Of a stretch of DNA of 64,000 nt, positions 1-7,789 are shown piece by piece. Position numbers and translations under genes: made by a program. This DNA is from Erwinia typographi (GTDB lineage: Bacteria > Pseudomonadota > Gammaproteobacteria > Enterobacterales > Enterobacteriaceae), in assembly GCF_000773975.1 (NCBI RefSeq), contig NZ_JRUQ01000045.1, positions 107,621 through 171,620 on the forward strand. The letters run 5' to 3'. Numbering within the stretch: position 1 is the stretch's first letter; each line of letters begins with the position of its first letter. The notes under the pieces were generated by a model. That model saw only the letters and a list, made by a program, of their open reading frames with translations. It was not told where the DNA came from and searched no databases.

Positions 1-887
1 TCCTGTAACAAAGGGGCAAGCCACTCAGTAAATAACCGTAGCGGGCGGGAAAGGTGTCGTCGGTGCGGGTACAAAATGCTGACGGGAAGCGGGCGCGGCA
101 AAAACTCAGGCATCACCTCGCGCAGGATGCCCGTTGCCAGCAGTTCGCTCACGTCATATTCCGGGATCTGAATGATACCCATACCCGCCGCGCAGGCCGC
201 AATATAGGCTTCGGCGCTGTTTACGGTCAGCGGACTGTTAACCTCCGTGCTATATATCTCTCCGTCTCGATCCCACTCCCAGCGCTCTCTGCGCCCCGTG
301 GTAGGCGAGGCGTAGCCCACGGCCGCGTGGCTATTCAGCTCTTCAGGTGATTGCGGTACGCCATAAGTGGAAATGTATCCCTCAGAAGCCACGTTGATGG
401 ACTTCAGGTAACCTATACGGCGGGCCACCATCCCTGAGTCATGCAGAATGCCGACGCGGACGGCGCAGTCGGTGCCTTCCTCTGCAAGATTAACGCTCCG
501 GTCTGTGACGCCAAGCTCAATCTGAATGGCCGGATGGCGGGCAAAAAAATCTGGCAGGGCAGGAACAATAATGCGCCTGCCGACCCGTCCGGGGACGTCA
601 ACCCGGATTTTTCCCGTTACCTCTCCGCTGGTCTGCCTGAAAAGATTCTCCGTTTCCTCCACATCCTGAACCACCACCAGGCAGCGTGCATAAAAAGCAC
701 TCCCGTCAGAGGTGAGGGAAACTCGTCGCGTGGTGCGGTGAAAAAGACGGGCGCCCAGCCGGGACTCCAGCTCGCGAATGGCGGCGGAGACGGTGGAGGC
801 CGGGCGGCTCATCGTTTCGGCAGCCCGGATAAAACTGCCATTTTCCGCCACGCGGAGGAATATCCGAAAAAGGTCAACGGTGTCCAT
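1..887 (-). CDS. LysR-family transcriptional regulator (3' end cut by window edge)
   Basis: This was translated directly from the minus strand, starting at the ATG at 887-885 (MDTVDLFRIFLRVAENGSF). The N-terminal winged helix-turn-helix is clear, with the stretch RPASTVSAAIRELESRLGAR followed by LFHRTTRRVSLT, both typical of LysR regulators. An effector-binding domain follows, and the frame stays open to base 1. About 295 codons are visible, so only the last few residues and the stop are probably missing. It is divergent from the dehydrogenase at 1013, and LysR proteins commonly control such a neighbour. The target and inducer are not predictable from sequence. The 125-bp gap should hold its operator, but I could not single out a convincing LysR box. 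Confidence 0.9.
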   Translation of the reverse strand, partial: MDTVDLFRIFLRVAENGSFIRAAETMSRPASTVSAAIRELESRLGARLFHRTTRRVSLTSDGSAFYARCLVVVQDVEETENLFRQTSGEVTGKIRVDVPGRVGRRIIVPALPDFFARHPAIQIELGVTDRSVNLAEEGTDCAVRVGILHDSGMVARRIGYLKSINVASEGYISTYGVPQSPEELNSHAAVGYASPTTGRRERWEWDRDGEIYSTEVNSPLTVNSAEAYIAACAAGMGIIQIPEYDVSELLATGILREVMPEFLPRPLPVSILYPHRRHLSRPLRLFTEWLAPLLQ

Positions 888-1012
888 AGATCCTGATTAT
901 GCGCTAATTCTGTATAGTTCATGCAAGATAACCCTCTTTATAGATTATTTACAGGTATTAAGCTGCTGATTACGGGATACGCCCGGACAATTACCGCAAC
1001 AGGAGCTGAATC

Positions 1013-1786
1013 ATGACTGACCATGCCATCAGAGGTAAAACCGTTCTTATCGCCGGCGGGGCGAAAAATCTTGGGGGATTAATTGCCCATGACTTCGCCC
1101 AGCAAGGCGCTCGCGCCGTTGCCATTCACTACAACAGCGACGCAACGCGCAAGGAAGCCGAAGCCACAGTTGCAGCGGTCAAAGCTGCAGGCGCTGAGGC
1201 GGCAGCGTTTCAGGCCGATCTGACTTCGGCTGCCGCAATGGAGAAACTTTTTGCCGATGTAGTGGCAACGGTGGGGCAGCCGGACATCGCCATCAACACC
1301 GTGGGTAAAGTGTTGAAGAAACCGATGGCAGAGATTACCGAGGCTGAGTTTGACGAAATGAGTGCCGTTAACGCCAAGACCGCGTTTTTCTTCCTGAAAG
1401 AGGCCGGCAAGCACGTCAGTGATAACGGGAAAATCTGTACGCTGGTCACCTCGCTTTTGGGGGCCTACACGCCGTTTTATGCCGCCTATGCAGGGATGAA
1501 GGCCCCGGTTGAACATTTCACGCGTGCCGCTTCAAAAGAGCTCGGCGCGCGAGGTATTTCCGTCACGGCTATTGGTCCTGGCCCCATGGATACGCCGTTT
1601 TTCTATCCGGCTGAAGGTGCCGATGCGGTGGCCTACCACAAAACGGCGGCGGCGCTCTCTCCCTTCAGTAAAACGGGGCTGACCGACATTGCGGACATTG
1701 TGCCCTGGGTCCGTTTCCTGGTCAGTGAGGGATGGTGGATGACCGGCCAGACCATTCTGGTCAACGGCGGCTATACAACGAAGTAA
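1013..1786 (+). CDS. SDR-family NAD(P)-dependent oxidoreductase
   Basis: A 257-residue classical short-chain dehydrogenase/reductase. The Rossmann cofactor motif GGAKNLGG lies at residues 15-22, and the catalytic YAGMK (Y-x3-K) follows a VTSLLG serine segment. The usual NNAG motif is replaced by NTVG, a conservative but visible change. The C-terminal TGQTILVNGG stretch is the standard SDR end. A good ribosome site (CAGGAG) precedes the ATG. The gene is divergent from a LysR regulator and ends at a strong terminator shared with betT. The substrate is unknown; aldehyde/ketone reduction or a 3-oxoacyl-type reaction are both possible. It acts in the cytoplasm. Confidence 0.88.
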   Translation: MTDHAIRGKTVLIAGGAKNLGGLIAHDFAQQGARAVAIHYNSDATRKEAEATVAAVKAAGAEAAAFQADLTSAAAMEKLFADVVATVGQPDIAINTVGKVLKKPMAEITEAEFDEMSAVNAKTAFFFLKEAGKHVSDNGKICTLVTSLLGAYTPFYAAYAGMKAPVEHFTRAASKELGARGISVTAIGPGPMDTPFFYPAEGADAVAYHKTAAALSPFSKTGLTDIADIVPWVRFLVSEGWWMTGQTILVNGGYTTK

Positions 1787-1800
1787 CCTTGCAAAGTGAC

Positions 1801-1830
1801 GGCCCCTGCCTTAACAGGGGCCATTGTTTT
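1801..1830. terminator. Bidirectional rho-independent terminator between the SDR gene and betT
   Basis: An 8-bp perfect stem GGCCCCTG/CAGGGGCC (1801-1808 and 1815-1822) with a 6-nt loop is followed by ATTGTTTT. It lies between two converging genes and overlaps the betT stop codon by two bases. Confidence 0.85.
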
Positions 1831-3871
1831 AAGAGACTTCAGGGAACGGCATCGTGTTGCCTGGGGCCTCACGATGAATATGGATAAAGGTTAAATGACG
1901 CTCGTACTGGTCGAGGATGTCATTAATGATCTGCTCTTTGGTGTAGTCCATCAGATCGTTACCCTGTGTCCCTTCCAGCAGGAACGTTTCCAGGCGGAAA
2001 TAATCCGACTTGCCGCTACGTGCGCGATAGGTGAAAGCCGGGACGGAATACCGCTGCGGCCAGATCTGATACAGGAAGCTTTGTTCTTCGCCCAGCGTTA
2101 CCAGCATTTCCAGATGATTCAGACGCTCATCTTCCAGCGGCGGCAACTCGCTAACCTGAACCACAGCGCCGCGCCGCTCCAGCTCCAGCGCTACTTCCTG
2201 CATGGCTGGCAGACAAACGGTATCGATCATTTTTTTCGTGTGCGTACTGCCCGGATAGTGCATCACGCGGGAAATACGCTGCTTCCAGTTGAGGCGATCT
2301 TCGCGGGAAACCGGCACCGGCGGCGTGTTAACGACGCTACTTGCACGACGGTGATCTTCAACCCTCAGCGATTTATAGAGCCCGGCCATCACAAAGAACA
2401 TCACGAAGCTGAAGGGCAGGCCCATAATGACCGTGGTTTTTTGCAGGGCGGTGACGCCGTTCACCATCAACATGCCCAGCGTCAGCAGGCCAATCGCCAG
2501 CGACCAGAAGATCCGCAGCCAGTTCGGCGCATCGTTGTTAATATCGCTCAGCCGCGAGGTAAAGTTACCCAGCACCAGCGAACCAGAATCCGCTGAGGTC
2601 ACATAGAACAGCAGGCCAGTGATGGTCGCCACCGAGGCGCTGAAGGTAAAGGCCGGGTACTGCGCCAGCAGGCTGTAAAAACCTCGTTCCGGGTGCGCAA
2701 GCGTTTCCTGCGCAAAGCCTGCATTGCCGTGGATAATCTCATTCAGGGCGCTGTTACCAAAAATCGACAGCCAGAGCAGGGTGAAGATGAACGGAATGGT
2801 CAGCGTTCCCACCACGAACTGGCGAAGAGTACGTCCACGCGAGATTCGTGCCAGGAACAGACCAACAAACGGCGACCAGGCAACCCACCAGGCCCAGAAG
2901 AACAGGGTCCAGTTGTTCATCCATTCCGTCGGACGATCGAAAGCAAAGCTGTTCAGCGTCATGCCCATAAAGCGGTTAATGTAGTCGCCGACGTTCAGCA
3001 CCAGCGCATTAAGCAGGAAGCTGGTGTCGCCGACAAACAGCACAAATAAAATCAGCCCCAAAGCCAGCAGAACGTTCAGCTCGGACAGAATACGAATACC
3101 TTTATTCACGCCAGAGGTGACGGAAATGGTCGCCATAATCACCGAAAGGGCAATCAGCGCAGCTTGAGCCGTCAGGCCCTCCGGCACGTCGAACAGCACG
3201 TTAAGCCCGTAATTAAGCTGAACCACGCCAATCCCCAGCGTGGTGGCGATACCAAAGATGGTGCCGATAACCGCCGCAATATCCACCGTATGGCCAATCG
3301 GGCCATTTATGCGTTTGCCAAAGATCGGATACAGAGCCGAACGGATGGTCAGCGGCAGGCCATAGCGATAACTGAAGTAGCCCAGCGCAATGCCCATCAG
3401 CGCATACATTGCCCAGCCCGTCAGGCCGTAGTGGAACAGCGTCCAGACCATTGCCTGACGTGCGGCTTCCAGAGTCTGCCCCTGGCCTTCCGGCGGCATC
3501 ATATATTGCGTAACCGGCTCCGCAACCGAGAAGAACATCAGGTCAATCCCGATACCGGCCGCAAACAGCATCGCCGCCCAGCTCATCAGGCTAAATTCTG
3601 GCTTTGACTGCTCAGGCCCCAGCTTGATGGAGCCGAAACGGGAAGCGGCGATCAACACAACAAATACAATATATACCGTAGCCGCCAGCAGATAATACCA
3701 GCCGAAAGTCGTAGAAACCCACTCAAGGGCATTATTGATTAACTGATCGGATAGCTCGGTAAAAAAGAGAGTGACAAGCGAGAAGAGTAAAATCAGCGCC
3801 GCTGAGGTGTAGAAAACCACTGGATTGATGCGGTCTTTGTGTTGTTTGCTGGATATTTCAGTCGTCGGCAT
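1829..3871 (-). CDS. betT: BCCT-family choline/betaine transporter BetT
   Basis: A 680-residue betaine/choline/carnitine transporter with about 12 membrane segments, predicted as a sodium- or proton-coupled choline importer of the inner membrane. The tryptophan-rich BCCT signature is visible (FFWAWWVAWSPFVG). The C-terminal 150 residues are hydrophilic, as in E. coli BetT (about 677 residues), where the tail is needed for osmotic activation. The start at 3871 has GGAGAC upstream. The betIBA genes that make glycine betaine from choline are not in this window, so betT is separated from its usual partners. A short inverted repeat at 4084-4095 resembles a BetI site. The family is certain. Choline as substrate follows from full-length resemblance to BetT. 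Confidence 0.9.
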   Translation of the reverse strand: MPTTEISSKQHKDRINPVVFYTSAALILLFSLVTLFFTELSDQLINNALEWVSTTFGWYYLLAATVYIVFVVLIAASRFGSIKLGPEQSKPEFSLMSWAAMLFAAGIGIDLMFFSVAEPVTQYMMPPEGQGQTLEAARQAMVWTLFHYGLTGWAMYALMGIALGYFSYRYGLPLTIRSALYPIFGKRINGPIGHTVDIAAVIGTIFGIATTLGIGVVQLNYGLNVLFDVPEGLTAQAALIALSVIMATISVTSGVNKGIRILSELNVLLALGLILFVLFVGDTSFLLNALVLNVGDYINRFMGMTLNSFAFDRPTEWMNNWTLFFWAWWVAWSPFVGLFLARISRGRTLRQFVVGTLTIPFIFTLLWLSIFGNSALNEIIHGNAGFAQETLAHPERGFYSLLAQYPAFTFSASVATITGLLFYVTSADSGSLVLGNFTSRLSDINNDAPNWLRIFWSLAIGLLTLGMLMVNGVTALQKTTVIMGLPFSFVMFFVMAGLYKSLRVEDHRRASSVVNTPPVPVSREDRLNWKQRISRVMHYPGSTHTKKMIDTVCLPAMQEVALELERRGAVVQVSELPPLEDERLNHLEMLVTLGEEQSFLYQIWPQRYSVPAFTYRARSGKSDYFRLETFLLEGTQGNDLMDYTKEQIINDILDQYERHLTFIHIHREAPGNTMPFPEVS

Positions 3872-4292
3872 ACCGTCTCCGAAAAATGATCAAGACTGAC
3901 CCCGATCCTTGCAAAGCGTGCCTTAGCGCATACTGGGAAAACTCCGCCGCATATCCGCTAACTACACTGGGCAATAGTCAGGCCATAAGTTTATCGTTCT
4001 GATATCTGAGGATTAATTTGTCAAAATTTCATCTGTTAACCTGAAGTTGCGTCAAAACCAGCCATTATCATAGGTTTTATTGATTGAGCATTCAATTAAA
4101 AATAATCTCGATGCCTGAGACTGTGTCGCTATTTCCACATTGAGTGTGGTTCTATTTGCGGGTGAAAGAAGCAGGGCGCTGAAATAATCGTGATAGCAGG
4201 AAGGGGAATATTTGTCTGAATCAGACGGTAAACCGCAGAGATATTTTGGTGATGGCAGGTGAAGGCTATTTGTAGCGGCAGGAATAGCGAGT
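3872..4292. other. Intergenic region upstream of betT
   Basis: About 420 bases of AT-rich sequence lie between the betT start and the terminator of the DUF1471 pair. I see no convincing gene; an open frame on the minus strand (4052-4360) overlaps the terminator and lacks coding character. The region should hold the betT promoter and one small inverted repeat, listed separately. Confidence 0.5.
4084..4095. promoter_or_regulatory. Possible BetI-type operator upstream of betT
   Basis: The sequence TTGAGCATTCAA has TTGA/TCAA arms around a 4-bp centre, the same layout as the core I recall for the E. coli bet control region. It lies about 210 bp upstream of the betT start, rather far, and the regulator is not in the window. 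This is a weak prediction. Confidence 0.25.
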
Positions 4293-4320
4293 AAAAAAAC
4301 CGCCAGCGGGAAGCTGGCGG
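4293..4320 (-). terminator. Rho-independent terminator after the DUF1471 pair
   Basis: A perfect 8-bp stem CCGCCAGC/GCTGGCGG (4300-4307 and 4313-4320) with a 5-nt loop is followed on the minus strand by seven T residues (complement of 4293-4299). It sits 15 bases beyond the stop of the downstream DUF1471 gene. Confidence 0.9.
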
Positions 4321-4334
4321 CAGGCGAAGCGTGA

Positions 4335-4592
4335 TTAATTATAGATGACGGCTGTGCCATGCAGGTTGTTCTGGCCAGAGGTCGAAGTGATGCGGAAAGA
4401 TTTCGCGCCCGCCAGTTCGGCCTTCTCCGAGAGTTGGGACTCCAGAGAGGTCAGGTTAGTACTGCCTGTGGCGCTGATCACGCCAATTTTCTGCTGATTG
4501 TCCGGCGCGCTGGTCACCAGTTCGGCAGCCATGCTGCCAAAGGAAAGTGTGCTTAACATGACGGCGGCTACGGCTAATTTGATGTTTTTCAT
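4335..4592 (-). CDS. DUF1471 (YdgH/BhsA/McbA-type) periplasmic stress protein, downstream copy
   Basis: An 85-residue secreted protein. Residues 1-22 form a signal peptide ending in SMAA. The mature part has the DUF1471 pattern IGVISATGS, a leucine/serine helix (LTSLESQLSEKAELAGAKS) and the closing strand FRITS...HGTAVIYN. Members of this family in E. coli (BhsA, McbA, YahO) are induced by stress and affect biofilm and envelope permeability. The gene lies 54 bp downstream of a second copy on the same strand and ends at a strong terminator, so the two are probably co-transcribed. Biochemical function is unknown for the family. Confidence 0.88.
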   Translation of the reverse strand: MKNIKLAVAAVMLSTLSFGSMAAELVTSAPDNQQKIGVISATGSTNLTSLESQLSEKAELAGAKSFRITSTSGQNNLHGTAVIYN

Positions 4593-4646
4593 GACGATAC
4601 CCTTAATTTAAAATGTGTTATTTCAGCAACAGCTCATTCGGTTCAG

Positions 4647-4901
4647 TTACTGATAAATCTCTGCGGTAGCATGCATACGGTTATTACCTGTGGTTGAGGT
4701 AATACGGAATGATTTTGCACCGGCTGCATCAGCTTTTGCTGACAGCTGAGATTCCAGTGAAGACAGGTTGGTGCCTGTCGCGCTTATCACGCCTACCTGC
4801 TGCTGGTTAACGGGGTCCTGGCCCACGATATCCGCAGCAAAACCTGTAAAGGAAACGGAAGTCAGTGCGATGGCTGCAAGGGTCATTTTCAGGGTTTTCA
4901 T
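4647..4901 (-). CDS. DUF1471 (BhsA-like) periplasmic stress protein, upstream copy
   Basis: An 84-residue secreted protein with a signal peptide to about residue 22 (ending GFAA). It is a close paralogue of the gene at 4335, sharing GVISATG, the SLESQLS.KA..AGAKSFRITST segment and a similar end. It is divergent from the comR regulator at 5206 across a 304-bp control region that contains two mirrored copies of one operator-like motif. In E. coli, ComR represses the adjacent DUF1471 gene bhsA (comC), so position and family both suggest that this gene is the bhsA counterpart. BhsA affects copper permeability and biofilm in E. coli; transfer of that role here is inference. Confidence 0.88.
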   Translation of the reverse strand: MKTLKMTLAAIALTSVSFTGFAADIVGQDPVNQQQVGVISATGTNLSSLESQLSAKADAAGAKSFRITSTTGNNRMHATAEIYQ

Positions 4902-4948
4902 ACTTTTTTCTCTCTCTCGATTCGGTTAAATGATTGTCTGCATCGTTA

Positions 4949-4970
4949 TTAGTTAACGATCGATAACTAA
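4949..4970. promoter_or_regulatory. ComR-type operator candidate, site 1
   Basis: A 22-bp inverted repeat has arms TTAGTTA and TAACTAA around ACGATCGA. Its core TTAACGATCGATAA (4953-4966) recurs as its exact reverse complement at 5010-5023. It lies 48-69 bp upstream of the DUF1471 start, a position suited to repression by a TetR-family protein. Confidence 0.6.
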
Positions 4971-5009
4971 ATGGTATTCCCTCGTCGCAAAGGCGTCAAC
5001 ATCATTTTA

Positions 5010-5023
5010 TTATCGATCGTTAA
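5010..5023. promoter_or_regulatory. ComR-type operator candidate, site 2
   Basis: TTATCGATCGTTAA is the exact reverse complement of the core of site 1, 57 bp away. Two mirrored copies in one divergent control region are unlikely by chance and point to a shared regulator, most simply ComR. Confidence 0.6.
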
Positions 5024-5159
5024 TTTAATTGGTAAGCTGCTGATAAAAAATGATTTAAAGTTTATAAAAAGTGTGTTGGCCGCGCGCCGATGATGGAAGA
5101 AACGATTAATAGCGAGGAAAGTGACGAAGGGACTCGACAGGGCGGGATAAACTTTTTTA

Positions 5160-5172
5160 TAATGATCGGTAA
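5160..5172. promoter_or_regulatory. ComR-type operator candidate, weak site 3
   Basis: TAATGATCGGTAA matches the core of site 1 except at two positions. It lies 34-46 bp upstream of the comR start, where it could serve autoregulation. It is weaker than sites 1 and 2. Confidence 0.35.
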
Positions 5173-5205
5173 TTTATTCATCAGTAGTTAATCAAGAGAG
5201 GATTT

Positions 5206-5862
5206 ATGACTGATGGGGACGTATGCACACGCAAGGGGCGGGGACGGCCAAAAACCTTTGACCGGGAAGCGGCGCTAGACAAAGCGCTTGAGCTATTCTG
5301 GCGCTACGGCTATGAAGCCACTTCACTCTCCGATCTGGTTGAGGCCACCGGCGCGAAGGCGCCCACGCTCTACGCGGAATTTACTAATAAAGAAGGCCTG
5401 TTCCGCGCTGCGGTCGATCGCTACACCGAAAAATTTGCTGACCAGCGCCAGGCGGCGTTAGCCTGCCCGGAAAGCTGCGTTCAGAAAGGCGTGGAAGCTT
5501 ATTTCCGTTCAACCGCCGCCTGCTTTACCGATGGTCAAAAACCGGCGGGCTGCTTCTTTATCTGTACCTCTACGGTACTTTCCGCGGACTCTACGGACGT
5601 TGCCAATATGCTGCGAGACCGGCATAGCAGTCAGGAAGGGCACCTTGAAGCGTTTCTGCTTGCCCGTCAGGCCGTGGGTGAACTGGATGCGAAAACCAAC
5701 GTGGCCGCGCTGTCGGCTTACCTTGGCTGCCTGCTACAGGGCATGTCCGTGCGTGCGCGTGAAGGCGCCAGCCGGGCAGAACTGGATAGCATTATTGATA
5801 CGCTTATGTTGCAATGGCCGACATTAAGCCAGACAGGCTGTGAAAGCCTGCGTAAAGAATAA
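5206..5862 (+). CDS. comR: TetR-family regulator, ComR-like
   Basis: A 218-residue TetR-family repressor. The N-terminus GRGRPKTFDREAALDKAL and the helix-turn-helix with VEATGAKAPTLYAEFTNKEGLF match E. coli ComR (YcfQ) almost residue for residue. The C-terminal domain also aligns along its length (PAGCFF, LLQGMSVRAREGAS). ComR is a copper-responsive repressor of the DUF1471 gene bhsA, and here too it is divergent from a DUF1471 gene. Several cysteines (C94, C99, C110, C120) could bind metal; that is inference. An AGAGAGG ribosome site precedes the ATG. msrA follows after only 12 bases, so comR-msrA is probably an operon. Confidence 0.88.
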   Translation: MTDGDVCTRKGRGRPKTFDREAALDKALELFWRYGYEATSLSDLVEATGAKAPTLYAEFTNKEGLFRAAVDRYTEKFADQRQAALACPESCVQKGVEAYFRSTAACFTDGQKPAGCFFICTSTVLSADSTDVANMLRDRHSSQEGHLEAFLLARQAVGELDAKTNVAALSAYLGCLLQGMSVRAREGASRAELDSIIDTLMLQWPTLSQTGCESLRKE

Positions 5863-5874
5863 AGAGGAGTCACC

Positions 5875-6408
5875 ATGACCATTGAATATGCAACCATCGC
5901 CGGAGGCTGCTTCTGGTGCACCGAAGCCGTCTTCAAACAAATTGACGGGGTAGTTTCGGTTGAAAATGGCTACATCGGCGGCCATACCAGCAATCCAACC
6001 TATCGCGAAGTTTGCGCCGGGGACACCGGCCATGCGGAAGCCATCCGTCTGGGCTTCGACCCTGAGAAGATCGGCTATGGCGATCTGCTGGACATCAGCT
6101 TCGCCACGCACGATCCCACCCAGCTTAACCGCCAGGGAAACGACATCGGCACCCAGTATCGTTCGGCGATCTTCCCCGCCAACGAGGCGCAGGCTGAAGA
6201 AGCTAAAGCGGCAATTCTTCGTGCGCAGGAAGATCAGAGCAGCCCGATCGTGACCACTATTGAAGGCCCGGCTGAATGGTATCCGGCTGAAGACTACCAT
6301 CAGAACTATTGGGAAGGCGAAGGGCAGCAGAACCGTTACTGCCTCGCGGTGATCCCGCCTAAGCTGCAAAAACTGCGCAAGCGTTACGCGGATCGCACCA
6401 AATCGTAA
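5875..6408 (+). CDS. msrA: Peptide-methionine (S)-S-oxide reductase MsrA
   Basis: A 177-residue cytoplasmic repair enzyme that reduces the S epimer of methionine sulfoxide in proteins, using thioredoxin. The catalytic motif GCFWC is at residues 11-15, with C12 as the nucleophile. The family blocks GYIGGHTSNPTYREVC, TGHAEA and HDPT are all present. Near the end AEDYHQNYW carries the conserved acidic/aromatic set. It is shorter than E. coli MsrA (212 residues) and belongs to the compact MsrA type. The ATG is preceded by AGAGGAG and lies 12 bp after comR, so it is likely co-transcribed and may join the same metal or oxidative stress response. Confidence 0.93.
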   Translation: MTIEYATIAGGCFWCTEAVFKQIDGVVSVENGYIGGHTSNPTYREVCAGDTGHAEAIRLGFDPEKIGYGDLLDISFATHDPTQLNRQGNDIGTQYRSAIFPANEAQAEEAKAAILRAQEDQSSPIVTTIEGPAEWYPAEDYHQNYWEGEGQQNRYCLAVIPPKLQKLRKRYADRTKS

Positions 6409-6414
6409 TAGCAG

Positions 6415-6439
6415 GAACGGGCGCAAGGCCCGTTCTTTT
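6415..6439. terminator. Bidirectional terminator between msrA and ynfM
   Basis: An 8-bp stem GAACGGGC/GCCCGTTC (6415-6422, 6428-6435) with loop GCAAG is followed by TTTT. It overlaps the ynfM stop codon and separates converging genes. Confidence 0.85.
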
Positions 6440-7691
6440 ACAGCCGTTTACTTCTGAGACGCATCCCCACCAGCAGCGCTACCGCCAGCAGGATAAAGAT
6501 AAACACGGTAATGCCGGGCCAGCCGAACTGGTGCCAGAACACCCCACCTGATGTCCCCGCCAGACTCGACCCCAGGTAATAGCTGAACAAATAGAGCGAG
6601 CTGGCCTGACCTTTACCTCGCCTTGCGCGCGGGCCAATCCAGCCGCTGGCTACCGAATGTCCGGCGAAGAACCCGGCGGTGAACAGCATCATTCCCGGAA
6701 AAATCAGCCAGACCGAGCTGAACAGCGTGAGCAGAATACCGACCATCATTATGCCGATGGAAAACAGCAGCACCGCGGAACGCCCATACCTGGCGGTCAT
6801 GGTGCCAGCTTTAGGCGAACTCCAGGAACCGGTGAGATAAACTACCGAAAGCAGGCCAACTATCGCCTGGCTAAACCCGTAAGGCGGCGCCAGCAGGCGG
6901 TAGCCAATATAGTTATACAGCGTAACGAAGGCGCCCATCAGCAGAAAACCCTCGGCAAACAGCAGCGGCAACCCGCTATCTCGCCAGTGCAGGCGGAAGT
7001 TAATCAGCAGGCTTCGCGGTTTTAACGAGGCAGGGCGAAAATGGCGTGAAGGCGGCAGAATTTTCCAGAACATCAGCGCAGAAGCCAGCGCAAAACAGCC
7101 AATGACCGCAATGGCGATGCGCCATGAGCTGAAGTCGGTGATCACCCCACTTAACAGGCGGCCGCTCATGCCGCCGATTGAGTTGCCGCTGATATAAAGC
7201 CCCATCGAGAAGGCCACCACGCTGGGGTGCATCTCTTCACTGAGGTAGGTCATGCCCACCGCCGCTACGCCGCTCAGCGAGAGCCCGATTAGCGCACGCG
7301 CGATCAAAACGCCGTGCCAACTGGTCATGGTTGCCGAAAGCAGCGAGCAAACGGCGGCCAGCAGCAGCGCGGTGACCATCACTGATTTGCGTCCGATGGC
7401 GTCCGATAGCGGGCCAGTCACCAGCAGCCCGAGCGCCAGCAGGCCGGTAGAGATTGACAGCGAAAGGCTGCTGTCCGCCGGCGAAACGCCAAATTCCTGC
7501 GAAAGCACCGGCAAAACAGGCTGCACGCAGTAGAGCAAGGCAAAGGTCGCCAGCCCGGCCGAAAACAGCGCCAGCGTTACGCGCATGAACTGCGGCGTGC
7601 CGCGCTTGATGTACTCGTGGCTAACCGGGACCAAACCAGAGGGGCGATCTACGCTGTCATCCAGCGTTGGGGAGGGTGAGGAGCGATTCAC
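6438..7691 (-). CDS. ynfM: MFS transporter YnfM (arabinose-efflux-like)
   Basis: A 417-residue major facilitator of the inner membrane with 12 predicted segments, the same length as E. coli YnfM. The DHA1 motif GPLSDAIGRKSVMV follows segment 2, and YIGYR and WSSPKAGTM also match YnfM. The start is a GTG at 7691-7689. The gene is divergent from the LysR gene ynfL, as in E. coli, and the 98-bp spacer contains a palindrome at 7767-7780. The substrate is not established; export of a small metabolite or drug is the usual assumption for the family. Confidence 0.9.
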   Translation of the reverse strand: MNRSSPSPTLDDSVDRPSGLVPVSHEYIKRGTPQFMRVTLALFSAGLATFALLYCVQPVLPVLSQEFGVSPADSSLSLSISTGLLALGLLVTGPLSDAIGRKSVMVTALLLAAVCSLLSATMTSWHGVLIARALIGLSLSGVAAVGMTYLSEEMHPSVVAFSMGLYISGNSIGGMSGRLLSGVITDFSSWRIAIAVIGCFALASALMFWKILPPSRHFRPASLKPRSLLINFRLHWRDSGLPLLFAEGFLLMGAFVTLYNYIGYRLLAPPYGFSQAIVGLLSVVYLTGSWSSPKAGTMTARYGRSAVLLFSIGIMMVGILLTLFSSVWLIFPGMMLFTAGFFAGHSVASGWIGPRARRGKGQASSLYLFSYYLGSSLAGTSGGVFWHQFGWPGITVFIFILLAVALLVGMRLRSKRL

Positions 7692-7766
7692 TGCAAAACC
7701 TTTAAAAGATGAAATTCATTAAGTTAACTGTAATCAGCGACTAATATGATGTCTAATATATTAATA

Positions 7767-7780
7767 ATCTCAAATGAGAT
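7767..7780. promoter_or_regulatory. Palindrome in the ynfM/ynfL divergent promoter region
   Basis: ATCTCA-AA-TGAGAT is a perfect inverted repeat ending 9 bp before the ynfL start. It is a natural candidate for YnfL binding, controlling itself and ynfM, although LysR sites usually have a longer spacer. Confidence 0.45.
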
Positions 7781-7789
7781 GTATGACAT

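Noticed and set aside
1895..2596. A 233-codon plus-strand frame opposite betT
   Set aside because: It is antisense to a certain transporter gene and its product is His/Arg/Gln-rich without family features.
4052..4360. A 102-codon minus-strand frame downstream of the DUF1471 genes
   Set aside because: It runs through the terminator stem, overlaps the end of the DUF1471 gene and has no ribosome site or coding character.
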